Positions 34,431 to 46,563 are shown, numbered from the stretch's first letter. The stretch is 64,000 bases of DNA from Streptococcus hyointestinalis (GCF_011039275.1 NZ_JAAKGB010000001.1:1860001-1924000), one strand, 5' to 3'. Notes: a model not told the origin generated them from the letters alone. A program made the numbers and translations.

Positions 34431-34970
34431 TTACTCGTTGCTACCAAAAAGTCGAGCAAAGAAGCCTTTTTTGACCTCATTTTTTGTTTCTTGCTCTTCA
34501 TCTTGTTTGGTTTGAATCTCTTCGACCTCAGCCTTAGCCTCGTCTAGCTCCAATTGCAGACGCTTGGTATCTTCCATAGCGGCTAGAGTCAACTGCTGTT
34601 GCTGGTCTAGTTGCTTGTCTTTTTCTGCAATTTGCACATCCTTGACACGCAACTGCTCATCTTTAGAGTTGAGCTGAACATCTTTTGCTTTTAGTTGCTC
34701 ATAGAGACGTGTAATTTCTGTGTTTTTTTCATCAACAAGAATTTCTAATAACTCACGTTTTTGTGTTTCTTCATCGATGGGGTCATCTTCAAAAATCGTC
34801 TTTTTATAGATTTCTTCTAGTTTTTCTAATCCTTCACGATTGACAACGGTCACACCCTTTTCATTTTTAGAGACAAACTCCTCTGGAAATGACTTGACAC
34901 GATTGTTAACCGCTTGACGACTGACACCCAAGATTTCAGCGATTTCGCTGACTGTCTTTTCTATTGCCAT
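34431..34970 (-). CDS. rocS: RocS-like chromosome segregation protein (DUF536)
   Basis: A 179-residue protein. Residues 1-45 form a helix-turn-helix (TVSEIAEILGVSRQAVNNRV), residues about 75-160 a heptad-rich coiled coil with the periodic repeats KAKDVQLNSKDEQLRVKDVQ, and the end (KKGFFARLFGSNE) is a short amphipathic helix. Pneumococcal RocS has the same plan: it links nucleoid DNA to the membrane and supports chromosome segregation. Symbol assigned by architecture; function is inferred from that. Confidence 0.8.
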   Translation of the reverse strand: MAIEKTVSEIAEILGVSRQAVNNRVKSFPEEFVSKNEKGVTVVNREGLEKLEEIYKKTIFEDDPIDEETQKRELLEILVDEKNTEITRLYEQLKAKDVQLNSKDEQLRVKDVQIAEKDKQLDQQQQLTLAAMEDTKRLQLELDEAKAEVEEIQTKQDEEQETKNEVKKGFFARLFGSNE

Positions 34971-34984
34971 ATCGATCCTCTTTT

Positions 34985-35050
34985 TGTGATATCGTTCTTA
35001 AAAATAGTATCACATTACGTCCATTCTGTCAATGAATGCTAGATATCACA
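34985..35050. promoter_or_regulatory. rocS promoter with three TATCACA repeats
   Basis: Minus-strand promoter TTGACA (35027-35032), 17 bp, TACTAT (35004-35009). TGTGATATC (34985-34993) and GATATCACA (35042-35050) form a perfect 9-bp inverted repeat around it, and a third TATCACA (35008-35014) overlaps the -10. Looks like an autoregulatory site. Confidence 0.55.
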
Positions 35051-35070
35051 AGCCACAACTACCAAATTGA

Positions 35071-36267
<1,197 letters not shown>

Positions 36268-36292
36268 TCATATACCATAAACCTCACAAAAC

Positions 36293-36321
36293 ATCCCCGA
36301 AGAATTCAGTTCCTCGGGGAT
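36293..36321. terminator. terminator between flavoprotein and galactanase genes
   Basis: ATCCCCGA / TCGGGGAT stem with a 13-nt loop; T-tracts are weak on both sides. Confidence 0.6.
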
Positions 36322-36331
36322 ATTATTATAA

Positions 36332-37942
36332 CTAATCAACTTTAACAAGTCTGACATTATCGATGTTTAACCATTTATTAGCAGAGGCGTTGACGTAAAT
36401 ACCGATTTCACATTGTCTGTTTGTAATTTGGATGTTATCAATCGTGTACGTTTTCCATGTGCTAGAGTCTTTAAGGGAGATGTTTTGCTCACTGCCGCCA
36501 TAGTTTTTGATATAAAGCTGAGCAGTCTCAAGGCTAGTGTCCCCCATGGCGTCAATGCTTAATTTGTAAGTACCTGAGCCGATGTTGCTAATCGTTTGAT
36601 AAATGGAACTTTCAAAAGCTGTGTCTGACCAGAAAGTGAGCTTGTAACGTGTATCGTCGTAAACTTCTGTCTTGATACCTGCATTTTGACTGTTGGTCCA
36701 TTTGTTCCAAGAAGATGGGGCTTCGGTATAACCGTCCCATTCAAAACTGTTATTAGCAACAACGTTTGTTAGGTTAGCGTAATTAAAGGCTTTGACGGCG
36801 CGTAGAGCATTTCCTGAGAAATCAAAGACTGCTTGATTTTCCCATTCATTACCCGTCACATCTGAAACACCAAGATATGACATACCTGCTTGTGTTGCCC
36901 ATGAGACGTTGCCGTTATACCAAAGTGGTTCCCAATAGAAGAAACCGAGACCGTTGTTATTTTTAACGTCTTTAATTTTATCAACCAAGTCTGTCAAAAA
37001 TTCATACTGACCGTCTTGGCTAGCTTTGTAACCACCAGCAGTCTCTTCTGTTGCCGTAAAGGCATTTGTTTTCTGGTCAGCATTATCAAGGGTATTTGCA
37101 TAAGCTGTTTCAACCACAACAACTTTTTTGTTATAACGTTCGCTGATATTATTCATATTTTCAGAGAGTTCTGCTAATGTGCCATGCCAGTATGGGTAAT
37201 AGGAAATGCCGACAATATCAAAATCAACGGATTGATTGGTAATTTCATCAAGCCACCATTGGAAAGCTGCTTTGTCACCACCGTCTGCTAAATGGAGCAT
37301 GATAGGTGTATTACTTGTCTGCGTATCTTTCACAGCTTGAACACCAGATTTTAGGAAAGTTGCTAGGCGAGTGAATTCTTGACCATCACCACCCCAGCTT
37401 TTCCCGTAAGGCCAAAGCATACCGCTGTTTAATTCGTTTCCGATTTGCACCATATCAGGGTAAGTGCCTTGTGATTTCATCTGATTAAGGACATCAGCCG
37501 TGTAAGAATACACTGTTGAATTTAATTGTTCAAAGGATTGATTCTGCCAAGCTTTGGGAAGATTTTGTTTTCCAGGGTCAACCCAGAAATCGCTGTAATG
37601 AAAATCGAGTAAGACTTTCAAGCCTTTATCTTTAGCACGTTTAGCTAATTTGAGTGTTCTGTTTAAGTCATTGGTCCCTGCACCGTAAGCATTACCATTT
37701 GCATCATAGGGGTCAGCCCAGAGTCGCAAACGAACGTAGTTAACACCATTTTCTTTCAAAATGGTCAGCGGGTCTTTTTGAGTACCATTGCTCTTGTAAA
37801 TCGCTCCGCTTTGTTCCATTTCATCAAGAATCGAAATATCAGCTCCGTTGATGAACTCATCTGCTTTAGTCACGGTATTTCCAAGCGCAGCAAGACCAAT
37901 AAGTGCAACAGTCGTCAAAAAAATCTTTTTTAGTATTTTCAT
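36332..37942 (-). CDS. secreted arabinogalactan endo-1,4-beta-galactanase (GH53) with C-terminal CBM
   Basis: A 536-residue secreted enzyme. A signal peptide (MKILKKIFLTTVALIGLAAL, cleavage after TKA near residue 28) is followed by the GH53 barrel (about 30-385): YVRLRLWADPYD, acid/base Glu in QIGNELNSG near residue 168, nucleophile Glu in VVVETAYAN near residue 277. The rest (about 395-536) is a beta-sandwich like galactan-binding CBM61. It cuts galactan side chains of pectin into short galacto-oligosaccharides. No sortase motif, so it is released. It is last in the lac operon, 30 nt behind lacE. Confidence 0.92.
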   Translation of the reverse strand: MKILKKIFLTTVALIGLAALGNTVTKADEFINGADISILDEMEQSGAIYKSNGTQKDPLTILKENGVNYVRLRLWADPYDANGNAYGAGTNDLNRTLKLAKRAKDKGLKVLLDFHYSDFWVDPGKQNLPKAWQNQSFEQLNSTVYSYTADVLNQMKSQGTYPDMVQIGNELNSGMLWPYGKSWGGDGQEFTRLATFLKSGVQAVKDTQTSNTPIMLHLADGGDKAAFQWWLDEITNQSVDFDIVGISYYPYWHGTLAELSENMNNISERYNKKVVVVETAYANTLDNADQKTNAFTATEETAGGYKASQDGQYEFLTDLVDKIKDVKNNNGLGFFYWEPLWYNGNVSWATQAGMSYLGVSDVTGNEWENQAVFDFSGNALRAVKAFNYANLTNVVANNSFEWDGYTEAPSSWNKWTNSQNAGIKTEVYDDTRYKLTFWSDTAFESSIYQTISNIGSGTYKLSIDAMGDTSLETAQLYIKNYGGSEQNISLKDSSTWKTYTIDNIQITNRQCEIGIYVNASANKWLNIDNVRLVKVD

Positions 37943-37972
37943 AATCTTTCTCCCTAGCTTTTCTAGAATAGA

Positions 37973-39652
37973 TTAGGCAAAGTAAGACATTACAAAGGCT
38001 ACGCCACCTTCTGGGTCACGTGTTAATTTAATGTATTCAGCACCTTTTGTAGCTGCTAACTTGATACCAAGCGCGTCAGTATCTTTCTTAATATCTTCGT
38101 AGAATGAGTTAACTTGCGGAGCAAGCACAATCATATCAAAATCTTTCATAATCTCATAATGTGAACCGTAAGCACCTGCTGACGCTGTGATGTTTGCACC
38201 TGTGGCAGCGGCACCTTCAGTAAGAGCATTAGCAAGCATAGCACTTGTACCAGCACCCGCACAAAGGACCAAAACGTTAATTGGTTTGTCAGTTGTGACT
38301 TTGACAGCTGGTTTTTCCTCAACAACTTTTTCAGCTGCTGCTTTTACTGGAGTTGCACTTTCAGCAGCAGTTTCTTGCGCAGCAATTTCAGCTTCTTCTT
38401 CAAGAAGTGATGCGTCATAAGCTTTAATGAATGGGAAGTAGATAATCGCATCAACAACGATTAAAACAAGGACAAGAACAACAGCTAGAAGGCTAACGCC
38501 TGTACCAAGAATAAGTCCGATTGGCGCTGGTGTTGCCCAAGGAAGAACATACATGAAGCTATTCATCTGAAGCACATCAACAAAGAATTTGAAAATCCAA
38601 ACGTTGGCAATTGGTGCCAAAATGAATGGAACAAAGAAATAAGGGTTAAGAATAATTGGTGTTGCAAAAAGCAAAGGTTCGTTAACGGCGAAGCTGACTG
38701 GGATAAATGAAGCTTTACCAACAGCTTTCAATTGTTTTGATTTGGCAAATAGCAAGAAGAGGTATGGAACGACAAGTGTTGCACCAGTACCACCCATAGT
38801 ACCAACGAAGTTACCAAGACCAACAGTCAAAACGTTTGAAGCATGTTCACCAGCTTTGAATAATTGAAGGTTCGTTTCAACATTAGCATAGATAATAGCT
38901 GCGATAGCTGGCTCTACAATTGACGGACCATGCACACCAACGAACCAGAAGAGCGCCATAGCACCCCAGATAATAGCAATTCCAAGATAACCGTCTGCTG
39001 CTGTAAACAATGGTTGAAGAAGTGTAATAACAGCTTCCGCAAATGATGTGCCAAAAAAATGACGAATGACCGTATCAATGACAACAGCTGCAAACACAGC
39101 AAATGAAAATGGGAAGATATCACGGAATGTTTGCGAAATCGTTCCTGGTACTTCTTTTGGCATCTTGATAGTGATATCACGAATAACACAGAATTTGTAA
39201 ACATTAACAGTGATAAAGGCTGCTACAAAGGCTGCGAGGATACCTTTTGTCCCCATATAACCACTAGCAAGACCACCGTCAAGCTCATCAGCACTCAACA
39301 TCAAGAAGCTGACAACTGAGGCAAGCATAACAGAAACCGCATTGATTTTCTTATTACCTGGCATCTTACGGTTAACAGATTCTGCCAAGCAACGTGCAGT
39401 TGTTGCTGAAACCAGAAGCGCAACGACACCCATTGAGTAGTTATAAATCTTCCAAAGCCAATTTGAGAAATCTTCTGGCAAAGTCACTCCGAACACATCT
39501 GGAATTGATGCAATCAAGATAAAGATACTAGAAAAGAGAATCGCTGGCATTGCCGCAAGGAAACCATCACGAATGGCACCTAAATAAATGTTACGAGAAA
39601 CTTTTTCAAAAAAAGGTTTCCCTTTTTCAATTTGTTGAATGAGTTTGTTCAT
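37973..39652 (-). CDS. lacE: lactose-type PTS EIICB
   Basis: A 559-residue permease. IIC occupies about residues 1-425 (start NKLIQQIEKGKPFFEKVSRN is typical of the Lac family), then an Ala/Glu linker and IIB with the phospho-cysteine in VLVLCAGAGTSAML near residue 464. It imports and phosphorylates lactose or galactobiose-like disaccharides with LacF. Linked to a galactanase, its natural substrate may be galactan fragments. Confidence 0.92.
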   Translation of the reverse strand: MNKLIQQIEKGKPFFEKVSRNIYLGAIRDGFLAAMPAILFSSIFILIASIPDVFGVTLPEDFSNWLWKIYNYSMGVVALLVSATTARCLAESVNRKMPGNKKINAVSVMLASVVSFLMLSADELDGGLASGYMGTKGILAAFVAAFITVNVYKFCVIRDITIKMPKEVPGTISQTFRDIFPFSFAVFAAVVIDTVIRHFFGTSFAEAVITLLQPLFTAADGYLGIAIIWGAMALFWFVGVHGPSIVEPAIAAIIYANVETNLQLFKAGEHASNVLTVGLGNFVGTMGGTGATLVVPYLFLLFAKSKQLKAVGKASFIPVSFAVNEPLLFATPIILNPYFFVPFILAPIANVWIFKFFVDVLQMNSFMYVLPWATPAPIGLILGTGVSLLAVVLVLVLIVVDAIIYFPFIKAYDASLLEEEAEIAAQETAAESATPVKAAAEKVVEEKPAVKVTTDKPINVLVLCAGAGTSAMLANALTEGAAATGANITASAGAYGSHYEIMKDFDMIVLAPQVNSFYEDIKKDTDALGIKLAATKGAEYIKLTRDPEGGVAFVMSYFA

Positions 39653-39747
39653 GATACAACTCCCTAAGAACCTAGGCTTGGCTAGCCATCTCTACTACGT
39701 CTTAAGAGTAAGCAAAACCTGTCAGAAATGACTATTGAGAATAAGGA

Positions 39748-39851
39748 TACTCACTGAAAATCAAAGTCAGGCTAGGCGACGCTGATGCAGATTGAACCGA
39801 AGTTCATCAAATCAAGTCAACAACGCCTGCATTTGATTTTCAAAGAGTGTA
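39748..39851. repeat. BOX-like palindromic repeat between lacF and lacE
   Basis: A 104-bp unit with inverted ends TACTCACTGAAAATCAAA and TTTGATTTTCAAAGAGTGTA. Inside is GGCGACGCTGA, the core of the pneumococcal boxA sequence. The whole folds into a long hairpin capped by GAACTTCGGTTC (TTCG tetraloop). It sits in the 240-bp lacF-lacE gap, the only long gap in this operon. Confidence 0.65.
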
Positions 39852-39893
39852 AGCTTTTACCAAGCTATGTTCCGTCCTTTCTTTTTTCAAAAA

Positions 39894-40205
39894 TTAGCGA
39901 TTTTTATATAATTCAATAAAATCCGTAATGAGGTCACGTAGCAACAAGGTTGTCATCAAGTGGTCTTGACCGTGAACAAAGATGAAACCAAGTTCCAAAT
40001 CTTCACCGCCTGCTTCTTGTGCCAATAATTGTGTTTGCGCATTGTGAGCTTTAGCCAAATTTTCGTCAGCATCTTTAATCGCTTTATCAACATTATCAAA
40101 GTTGCCAGAGCGAACTTCCTTGAGCAATTGAAGAAGTGTGCTTCTTGCATCACCTGAGTAAGCCACAATTTCAAAACCTAACATTTGTAATTCTTTTTTA
40201 TCCAT
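39894..40205 (-). CDS. lacF: lactose-type PTS EIIA
   Basis: A 103-residue helical protein; the phospho-histidine lies in LAKAHNAQTQLLAQEA near residue 54-59, and the metal Asp motif FIFVHGQDHLMTTLL near residue 80. It passes phosphate from HPr to LacE. Starts 12 nt after lacG. Confidence 0.93.
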   Translation of the reverse strand: MDKKELQMLGFEIVAYSGDARSTLLQLLKEVRSGNFDNVDKAIKDADENLAKAHNAQTQLLAQEAGGEDLELGFIFVHGQDHLMTTLLLRDLITDFIELYKNR

Positions 40206-40217
40206 TTTCTAAATCCC

Positions 40218-42465
<2,248 letters not shown>

Positions 42466-42502
42466 TATACTCTCCTCACGTAGTTCTTAATTCTTAAACA
42501 AA

Positions 42503-42576
42503 TAAAAACCGCAAACAAACTAGGATTTTCCACCCTAGATCGTTTGCGGTTTTGCCTAATGTCTTAGTTACAATCC
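42503..42576 (-). promoter_or_regulatory. RAT antiterminator site overlapping the lac leader terminator
   Basis: Minus strand: the RAT reads GGATTGTAACTAAGACATTA then GGCAAAACC (42548-42576), matching the LicT/LacT target pattern. Its last bases are the first strand of a strong terminator, AAAACCGCAAAC / GTTTGCGGTTTT (42505-42516 with 42542-42553), then a T-run. The two folds exclude one another. Confidence 0.85.
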
Positions 42577-42599
42577 ACTCTATTAATCTCTATAGGTCT

Positions 42600-42627
42600 A
42601 TTGTATCACATATTTTATTTTTGTAAA
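42600..42627 (-). promoter_or_regulatory. lac operon promoter with cre-like sequence
   Basis: Minus strand: TTTACA (42622-42627), 16-bp spacer ending TGA, TACAAT (42600-42605). AGAAAGGGTTTACA (42622-42635) matches the CcpA cre pattern with two mismatches, so catabolite repression is possible. Confidence 0.6.
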
Positions 42628-42710
42628 CCCTTTCTTGTTATTTTGTATGTGTCTGAATTTTTGGGAAAGCTCAATTATCCCTTATAACTTAAGAAAACAC
42701 ACTTACTTTA

Positions 42711-42754
42711 TCCGAAAAAAAGACTGAAACAAAGTTTTCCTCTGCTTCAGTCTT
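42711..42754 (-). terminator. minus-strand terminator left of the transposase
   Basis: AAGACTGAA / TTCAGTCTT (42720-42728 with 42746-42754), then a run of T on the minus strand. Ends any transcript coming from the transposase side before the lac promoter. Confidence 0.65.
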
Positions 42755-42782
42755 GACGATAGTGTTCACTGTGTGGTACAAT
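42753..42782 (+). promoter_or_regulatory. promoter of candidate small RNA
   Basis: TTGACG (42753-42758), 18-bp spacer ending TGG, TACAAT (42777-42782). Confidence 0.6.
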
Positions 42783-42788
42783 CTCCTT

Positions 42789-42857
42789 AGACTGATTAAG
42801 CAAAGTTGCGTTTTGTCTTAATCGGTGGTGTAGGAGTTTGCCCTCCTACACCTTTTT
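42789..42857 (+). ncRNA. candidate structured small RNA (about 69 nt)
   Basis: Starts about 7 nt after the promoter. Hairpin 1 is ACTGATTAAG / CTTAATCGGT (42791-42800 with 42817-42826, one G-T pair) with a 16-nt loop. Hairpin 2 is GGTGTAGGAG / CTCCTACACC around TTTGCC, then six T: a perfect terminator. No ORF with a ribosome site lies inside. The 3' arm carries CCCTCCT, complementary to ribosome sites. No homology to a named RNA was recognised. Confidence 0.55.
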
Positions 42858-42985
42858 TCGTTTCTATTTGTAACTATTGTACCACGAATTACACAAAAAC
42901 GCAAGCATTTTCGACTTAAAACAGGCTAAAAACTCCCCTAAAATTAAGCTTTTTAGCAGGTTTTCTTTATTTTAATCATATGTAA

Positions 42986-44266
42986 CTAACGTTTAATAAT
43001 AACGGCCTTATGCGGATAATGGTTAATCAGGTGACCAGCACTTAAACGATTCCCTTGATAATACTGGTACTGCTTGCGCCAATCGCCAAAGAACAGCTCT
43101 TCCAGCTGATCTAGTCGTTCTAAAAGAATCAGTCTAGCCATAGTACAAGCCCCTCTTAAAGACCAATACATACCTCGATGTTTCATGCGATAGGTCATTT
43201 TTCGGTGTTGGCTTTCCATCACACCGATACCGTGGGAGGATAAACCTCTTAGTTTTGGTGGCTTGGTCTCTTTAAAATGTCTAAAGAGTTTCTGGCGGAA
43301 AGCGACATAGACCTCGTATGCTTCATCTGTGTCAATGACACTTTCTATAGTGTCAAATACGGTTACAAGTAGCGATCTTTGATGCGTCTGAATAGCCTTA
43401 AAGACCATTTCTTCCAATACTTTGGGATAAGACTTAAAGAATTGTTTTATCTGTTCGTTGACGTGATAAGCATCCCAAAAATGCTCATGACGCTTAATAC
43501 CCAGCGCTTTCTTAATGTTATGAAAGGTACGTTTGGTATAGCCTGTCCCATTATCTGAATTGCTAATGAGAATGGTTTTGTCGCTTATCTCAAAATGATT
43601 ATAGAGGTAATCTAAAAGCTCATCACGTGCTTTTTCGTAATCTGTGTTAATGATCTCATGTTTATTGAGCAGCGTGTAACGTCCTTTACCAACCTTCTTT
43701 GTTCCCGTATGAATGAGAAAATGCGCTAAATCTGTATAGTGCCGTTCATCTCCTCCAGAAGTCGTCTTGACCATCACCCCATCTCCTTCCAAGTAGATTT
43801 TATCTGCTTGGATTTTTGGTGGGTCTTCTTCCACTAATAACCGATAGCGGTCTCTGTCTGAAAAGAGACTACCGACCCGCTTAACAGCTTTTAAGACGGC
43901 GTCTTTAGTGATGTCTAAACGGTAAGTCTCTTTGACCGTTCGACACACCTCCCTGTAGGATAACTTAGAAGCTAGTTTAGCTAAGTGAAGAAGAAGTTCC
44001 GGAGAATAGCGCATATAAGGTTTTAAACCTAGCCACTCATCAACAGGGTAGCGTGTCTCTTTTTCATTACGCCACCTGTTCCGTGAAAAAGTTATTTCTC
44101 CAAACGTAAAAAGAACTGTTCGCTCACTGCTATCCACCCGCTTATAACCGTGTTGACGCATGGTAGAAGCTATTTGTTCATCGTAACTGTAGATACGTTT
44201 AAGAAATTCTTTTTCATGTAATGCTGACATCTCCATTATAAACATTTTTTCATCAAATCCTGTCAT
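42986..44266 (-). CDS. ISLre2-family (UPF0236) transposase
   Basis: A 426-residue protein that looks intact. The motif region TFGEITFSRNRWRNEKE, then KLSYREVCRTVKE, DKIYLEGDGVMVK and LISNSDNGTGYTKRTF with the late GVMESQHRKMTYRMKHRGM match the ISLre2 group. Acidic residues in these motifs probably form the DDE-like centre. Terminal inverted repeats could not be fixed by eye, so the IS limits are not given. It lies between the lac operon and the relaxase gene. Confidence 0.85.
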   Translation of the reverse strand: MTGFDEKMFIMEMSALHEKEFLKRIYSYDEQIASTMRQHGYKRVDSSERTVLFTFGEITFSRNRWRNEKETRYPVDEWLGLKPYMRYSPELLLHLAKLASKLSYREVCRTVKETYRLDITKDAVLKAVKRVGSLFSDRDRYRLLVEEDPPKIQADKIYLEGDGVMVKTTSGGDERHYTDLAHFLIHTGTKKVGKGRYTLLNKHEIINTDYEKARDELLDYLYNHFEISDKTILISNSDNGTGYTKRTFHNIKKALGIKRHEHFWDAYHVNEQIKQFFKSYPKVLEEMVFKAIQTHQRSLLVTVFDTIESVIDTDEAYEVYVAFRQKLFRHFKETKPPKLRGLSSHGIGVMESQHRKMTYRMKHRGMYWSLRGACTMARLILLERLDQLEELFFGDWRKQYQYYQGNRLSAGHLINHYPHKAVIIKR

Positions 44267-44367
44267 AAGATTATTATACTGAAAATTGGTGAGATAGTTT
44301 CAGAAAATGATTGCTTTGTTCACTAAATGGACATGATGATTTGTCTTTTTGAAAGAACATCAAGAAG

Positions 44368-45993
44368 TTAAAGTGATTTTTCAGTCTCTTGAGTTTTAGT
44401 TTCACGAGAGCGGACAGTCTCTTTGATTTCTTGATAGGTTGTATAGGTCTTCAGCGTATCATCAAAAAATTCTTGAAGGGCATCCTTCTCTACTTCAAAT
44501 TGTTGAAGGAGTTGGGTCACGTCTTCAAGACTCATGTCTTTAGGAACTCTAAATTCCTCTAATAACTGTAATGCTGACAAACTGTTTTCTGGTGTCTGCT
44601 CCAGACTAAGCAAAGCACCTTCAATTTTATGATAGCGAGCAAGTCGTTCATCTAAAGAGCGCAACTCTTGATGTGTCGCATCAATCTTTTCATTGAACCG
44701 CTCTTCCAATTCTTGAAACTGAGTACCATCTGTTATATTGTATTGCACTAAAAAATTATACTCCTTTATCAATTCACGCATGGATGAAATATAAGGATTT
44801 TTAGTAATCAGTAACTCACCATTTTGTTTAGCAAGTTGTCTAGCGACGGTCGCTCCCATCATGTAACGATTTTTTTGTGATTGATCAGGATTGAGAAAAT
44901 AAAAGTAATCTTTTTCCTTGATATAGATGGTATAAGTGCCATCTTCTTTTTTATCCACTTTGTGAGCAGGGATTAAAATCGTTCCACTATTTAGCGCTCC
45001 ATAATCCAGTTGAAGATAGATACCCTGTTTACTTTCTTGTTCCACCTGCCAGCTAGCTACCTCTAATTTTAATTCAAAATCGTTCTCTTCTTGAGCTTGT
45101 GTTTCTTGGTAGCGTTCTTTGATTTCAGAGACTTCATAGACTAATTGATTTTTATCAACACGTTCTTTAATATGCTCAAGTGAGTAAATACCTTTCTTTG
45201 ACAAGGTATCGTCTCTGACTCGTCTTTTTTGAGGTTGATCCGTCAACTGATACTTAACAAATTTTCCAGAAAAATCAATTTGAAGGTTTAGTGCCTGCGC
45301 TTTTTCTTTGAAATCTTCTAAAGAAATGGACTGTTTTAAAAGAAAATTTAAACGCCGCTTAATTTCAAAACGATAATTATTCTGCCTGCGCCAAGCGGAG
45401 TATTTGGTGTAAGAGTTCCTCATGCTTGGCTCAATAATTTTAGCGCCATATTTAGTAGCTTGTTTATCAGAAATAGCTCGTAAATTTTTAAGAGTGTTCT
45501 TTTGCCAGCGTAGTTTTTTGAGCGTTGAACTATTTGTTGTGTTTAAAATCACATGGTTGTGCAGGTGATCTTTATCAACGTGTGTCGCAATAATAAATTC
45601 ATAGTCACCACCTGTGAACTCTAGCATAGTTTGTCTGCCAATTTCATGAACCTGCTCAGGTGTTAAATTATCTTCTGGTGAAAAAGATTGGATAATATGA
45701 TGAGCTAAAACCTGTTTTCCTGAAGATAATTCTTTAAGGTCATCGTCTCCTTTTTTGAAAGCAGCTGCTAATTTAGTCATTACCATTTCTTCATTGGCAA
45801 CACTGACATCTTCAATCCCATGACCAGATACTAGCTTAAGATTCATCTTTCCATTATGGTAAATAAGTGGAAAATCCGTGTCCGTTTCTTTAGTTTCTTG
45901 AACTAGAGTTTTCGCTTCATTCAAAATATAATTAACAGCTCGTTTAAGGCTACCTGTTGTCTTAATTTGTATGGGTGGTTTAATAGCTACCAT
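44368..45993 (-). CDS. MOBP-type relaxase
   Basis: A 541-residue relaxase. The three-histidine metal motif HVDKDHLHNHVILN lies near residue 138 and motif HHIIQSFSPED near residue 98. An early Tyr in RAVNYILNE (near residue 22) is the likely nicking residue. The C-terminal half (about 270-541) is charged and coiled. It would nick oriT and lead the strand into the recipient. It overlaps mobC by 7 nt. Confidence 0.92.
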   Translation of the reverse strand: MVAIKPPIQIKTTGSLKRAVNYILNEAKTLVQETKETDTDFPLIYHNGKMNLKLVSGHGIEDVSVANEEMVMTKLAAAFKKGDDDLKELSSGKQVLAHHIIQSFSPEDNLTPEQVHEIGRQTMLEFTGGDYEFIIATHVDKDHLHNHVILNTTNSSTLKKLRWQKNTLKNLRAISDKQATKYGAKIIEPSMRNSYTKYSAWRRQNNYRFEIKRRLNFLLKQSISLEDFKEKAQALNLQIDFSGKFVKYQLTDQPQKRRVRDDTLSKKGIYSLEHIKERVDKNQLVYEVSEIKERYQETQAQEENDFELKLEVASWQVEQESKQGIYLQLDYGALNSGTILIPAHKVDKKEDGTYTIYIKEKDYFYFLNPDQSQKNRYMMGATVARQLAKQNGELLITKNPYISSMRELIKEYNFLVQYNITDGTQFQELEERFNEKIDATHQELRSLDERLARYHKIEGALLSLEQTPENSLSALQLLEEFRVPKDMSLEDVTQLLQQFEVEKDALQEFFDDTLKTYTTYQEIKETVRSRETKTQETEKSL

Positions 45994-46382
45994 TCTTCAA
46001 TATCCGTCCTTACTGTCCGTTTTCTTTCTAACAAACTACGTTTTTCCTCATTGGAAAGTTTCGTAGCAACCAGCTCTTTTACCTCTGAAAGTAACGCTAA
46101 TACTTGAGCCAGCTCTTCGGAGGTGATGGACTGATTTTCATTAGCGTGTTTAGCAATCTGGTTAATGTTTCCACCAATCCGATTAACCGCTATCCGTAAA
46201 TTTTTTAGCTCTGAAAAATCAATCTGAACAATTTTTCCCTGGATCAATTGGTTCTTTGCGTAGTATTGAAAAGTTGGTGCTTGCATCTGCTGCATCACAT
46301 GCTGTACCTGTTTATATTCTTGTTCTGTGAAATAAACTTCTTTGCGAATATTTCTCTTGCGATTAGATGTGTTTTGAGGCAT
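45987..46382 (-). CDS. mobC: relaxosome accessory protein MobC
   Basis: A 131-residue protein; EVYFTEQEYKQVQHVMQQM (a ribbon-helix-helix-like start) and RIAVNRIGGNINQIAKHANE (MobC box, about residue 60-80) are clear. It helps the relaxase open oriT. I chose the ATG at 46382, after GGAG; an upstream frame extension enters the oriT palindrome. Confidence 0.9.
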   Translation of the reverse strand: MPQNTSNRKRNIRKEVYFTEQEYKQVQHVMQQMQAPTFQYYAKNQLIQGKIVQIDFSELKNLRIAVNRIGGNINQIAKHANENQSITSEELAQVLALLSEVKELVATKLSNEEKRSLLERKRTVRTDIEEW

Positions 46383-46413
46383 CTCCTCTGCTCCTTTCCT
46401 TCCGGCAAGCGTA

Positions 46414-46509
46414 GCATTTGCCCGGGCAAATGCGAAATTAAAAAAGGTCAAAGAAGGTCAATCTTGCGATTTTCCTCCTTACCTTTTTCATTGTTGGGGA
46501 AATCCCCAA
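46414..46509. other. candidate oriT
   Basis: Just upstream of mobC-relaxase: perfect 20-bp palindrome GCATTTGCCCGGGCAAATGC (46414-46433), a direct repeat AAGGTCAA at 46444-46451 and 46454-46461 (10-bp period), and hairpin TTGGGGA / TCCCCAA (46494-46509). Palindrome plus iterons next to a relaxase operon is the usual oriT build. The nick site is not identified. Confidence 0.6.
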
Positions 46510-46563
46510 GCCCCTAGAGCCTCTCTTTTAAAAGAGCGAACTCCTTTATTTTTACTCAGACCT

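Noticed and set aside
42763..44324. TGTTCACT at 42763-42770 and 44317-44324 as a target-site duplication of the IS
   Set aside because: The sequences just inside do not form convincing inverted repeats, so the match may be chance.
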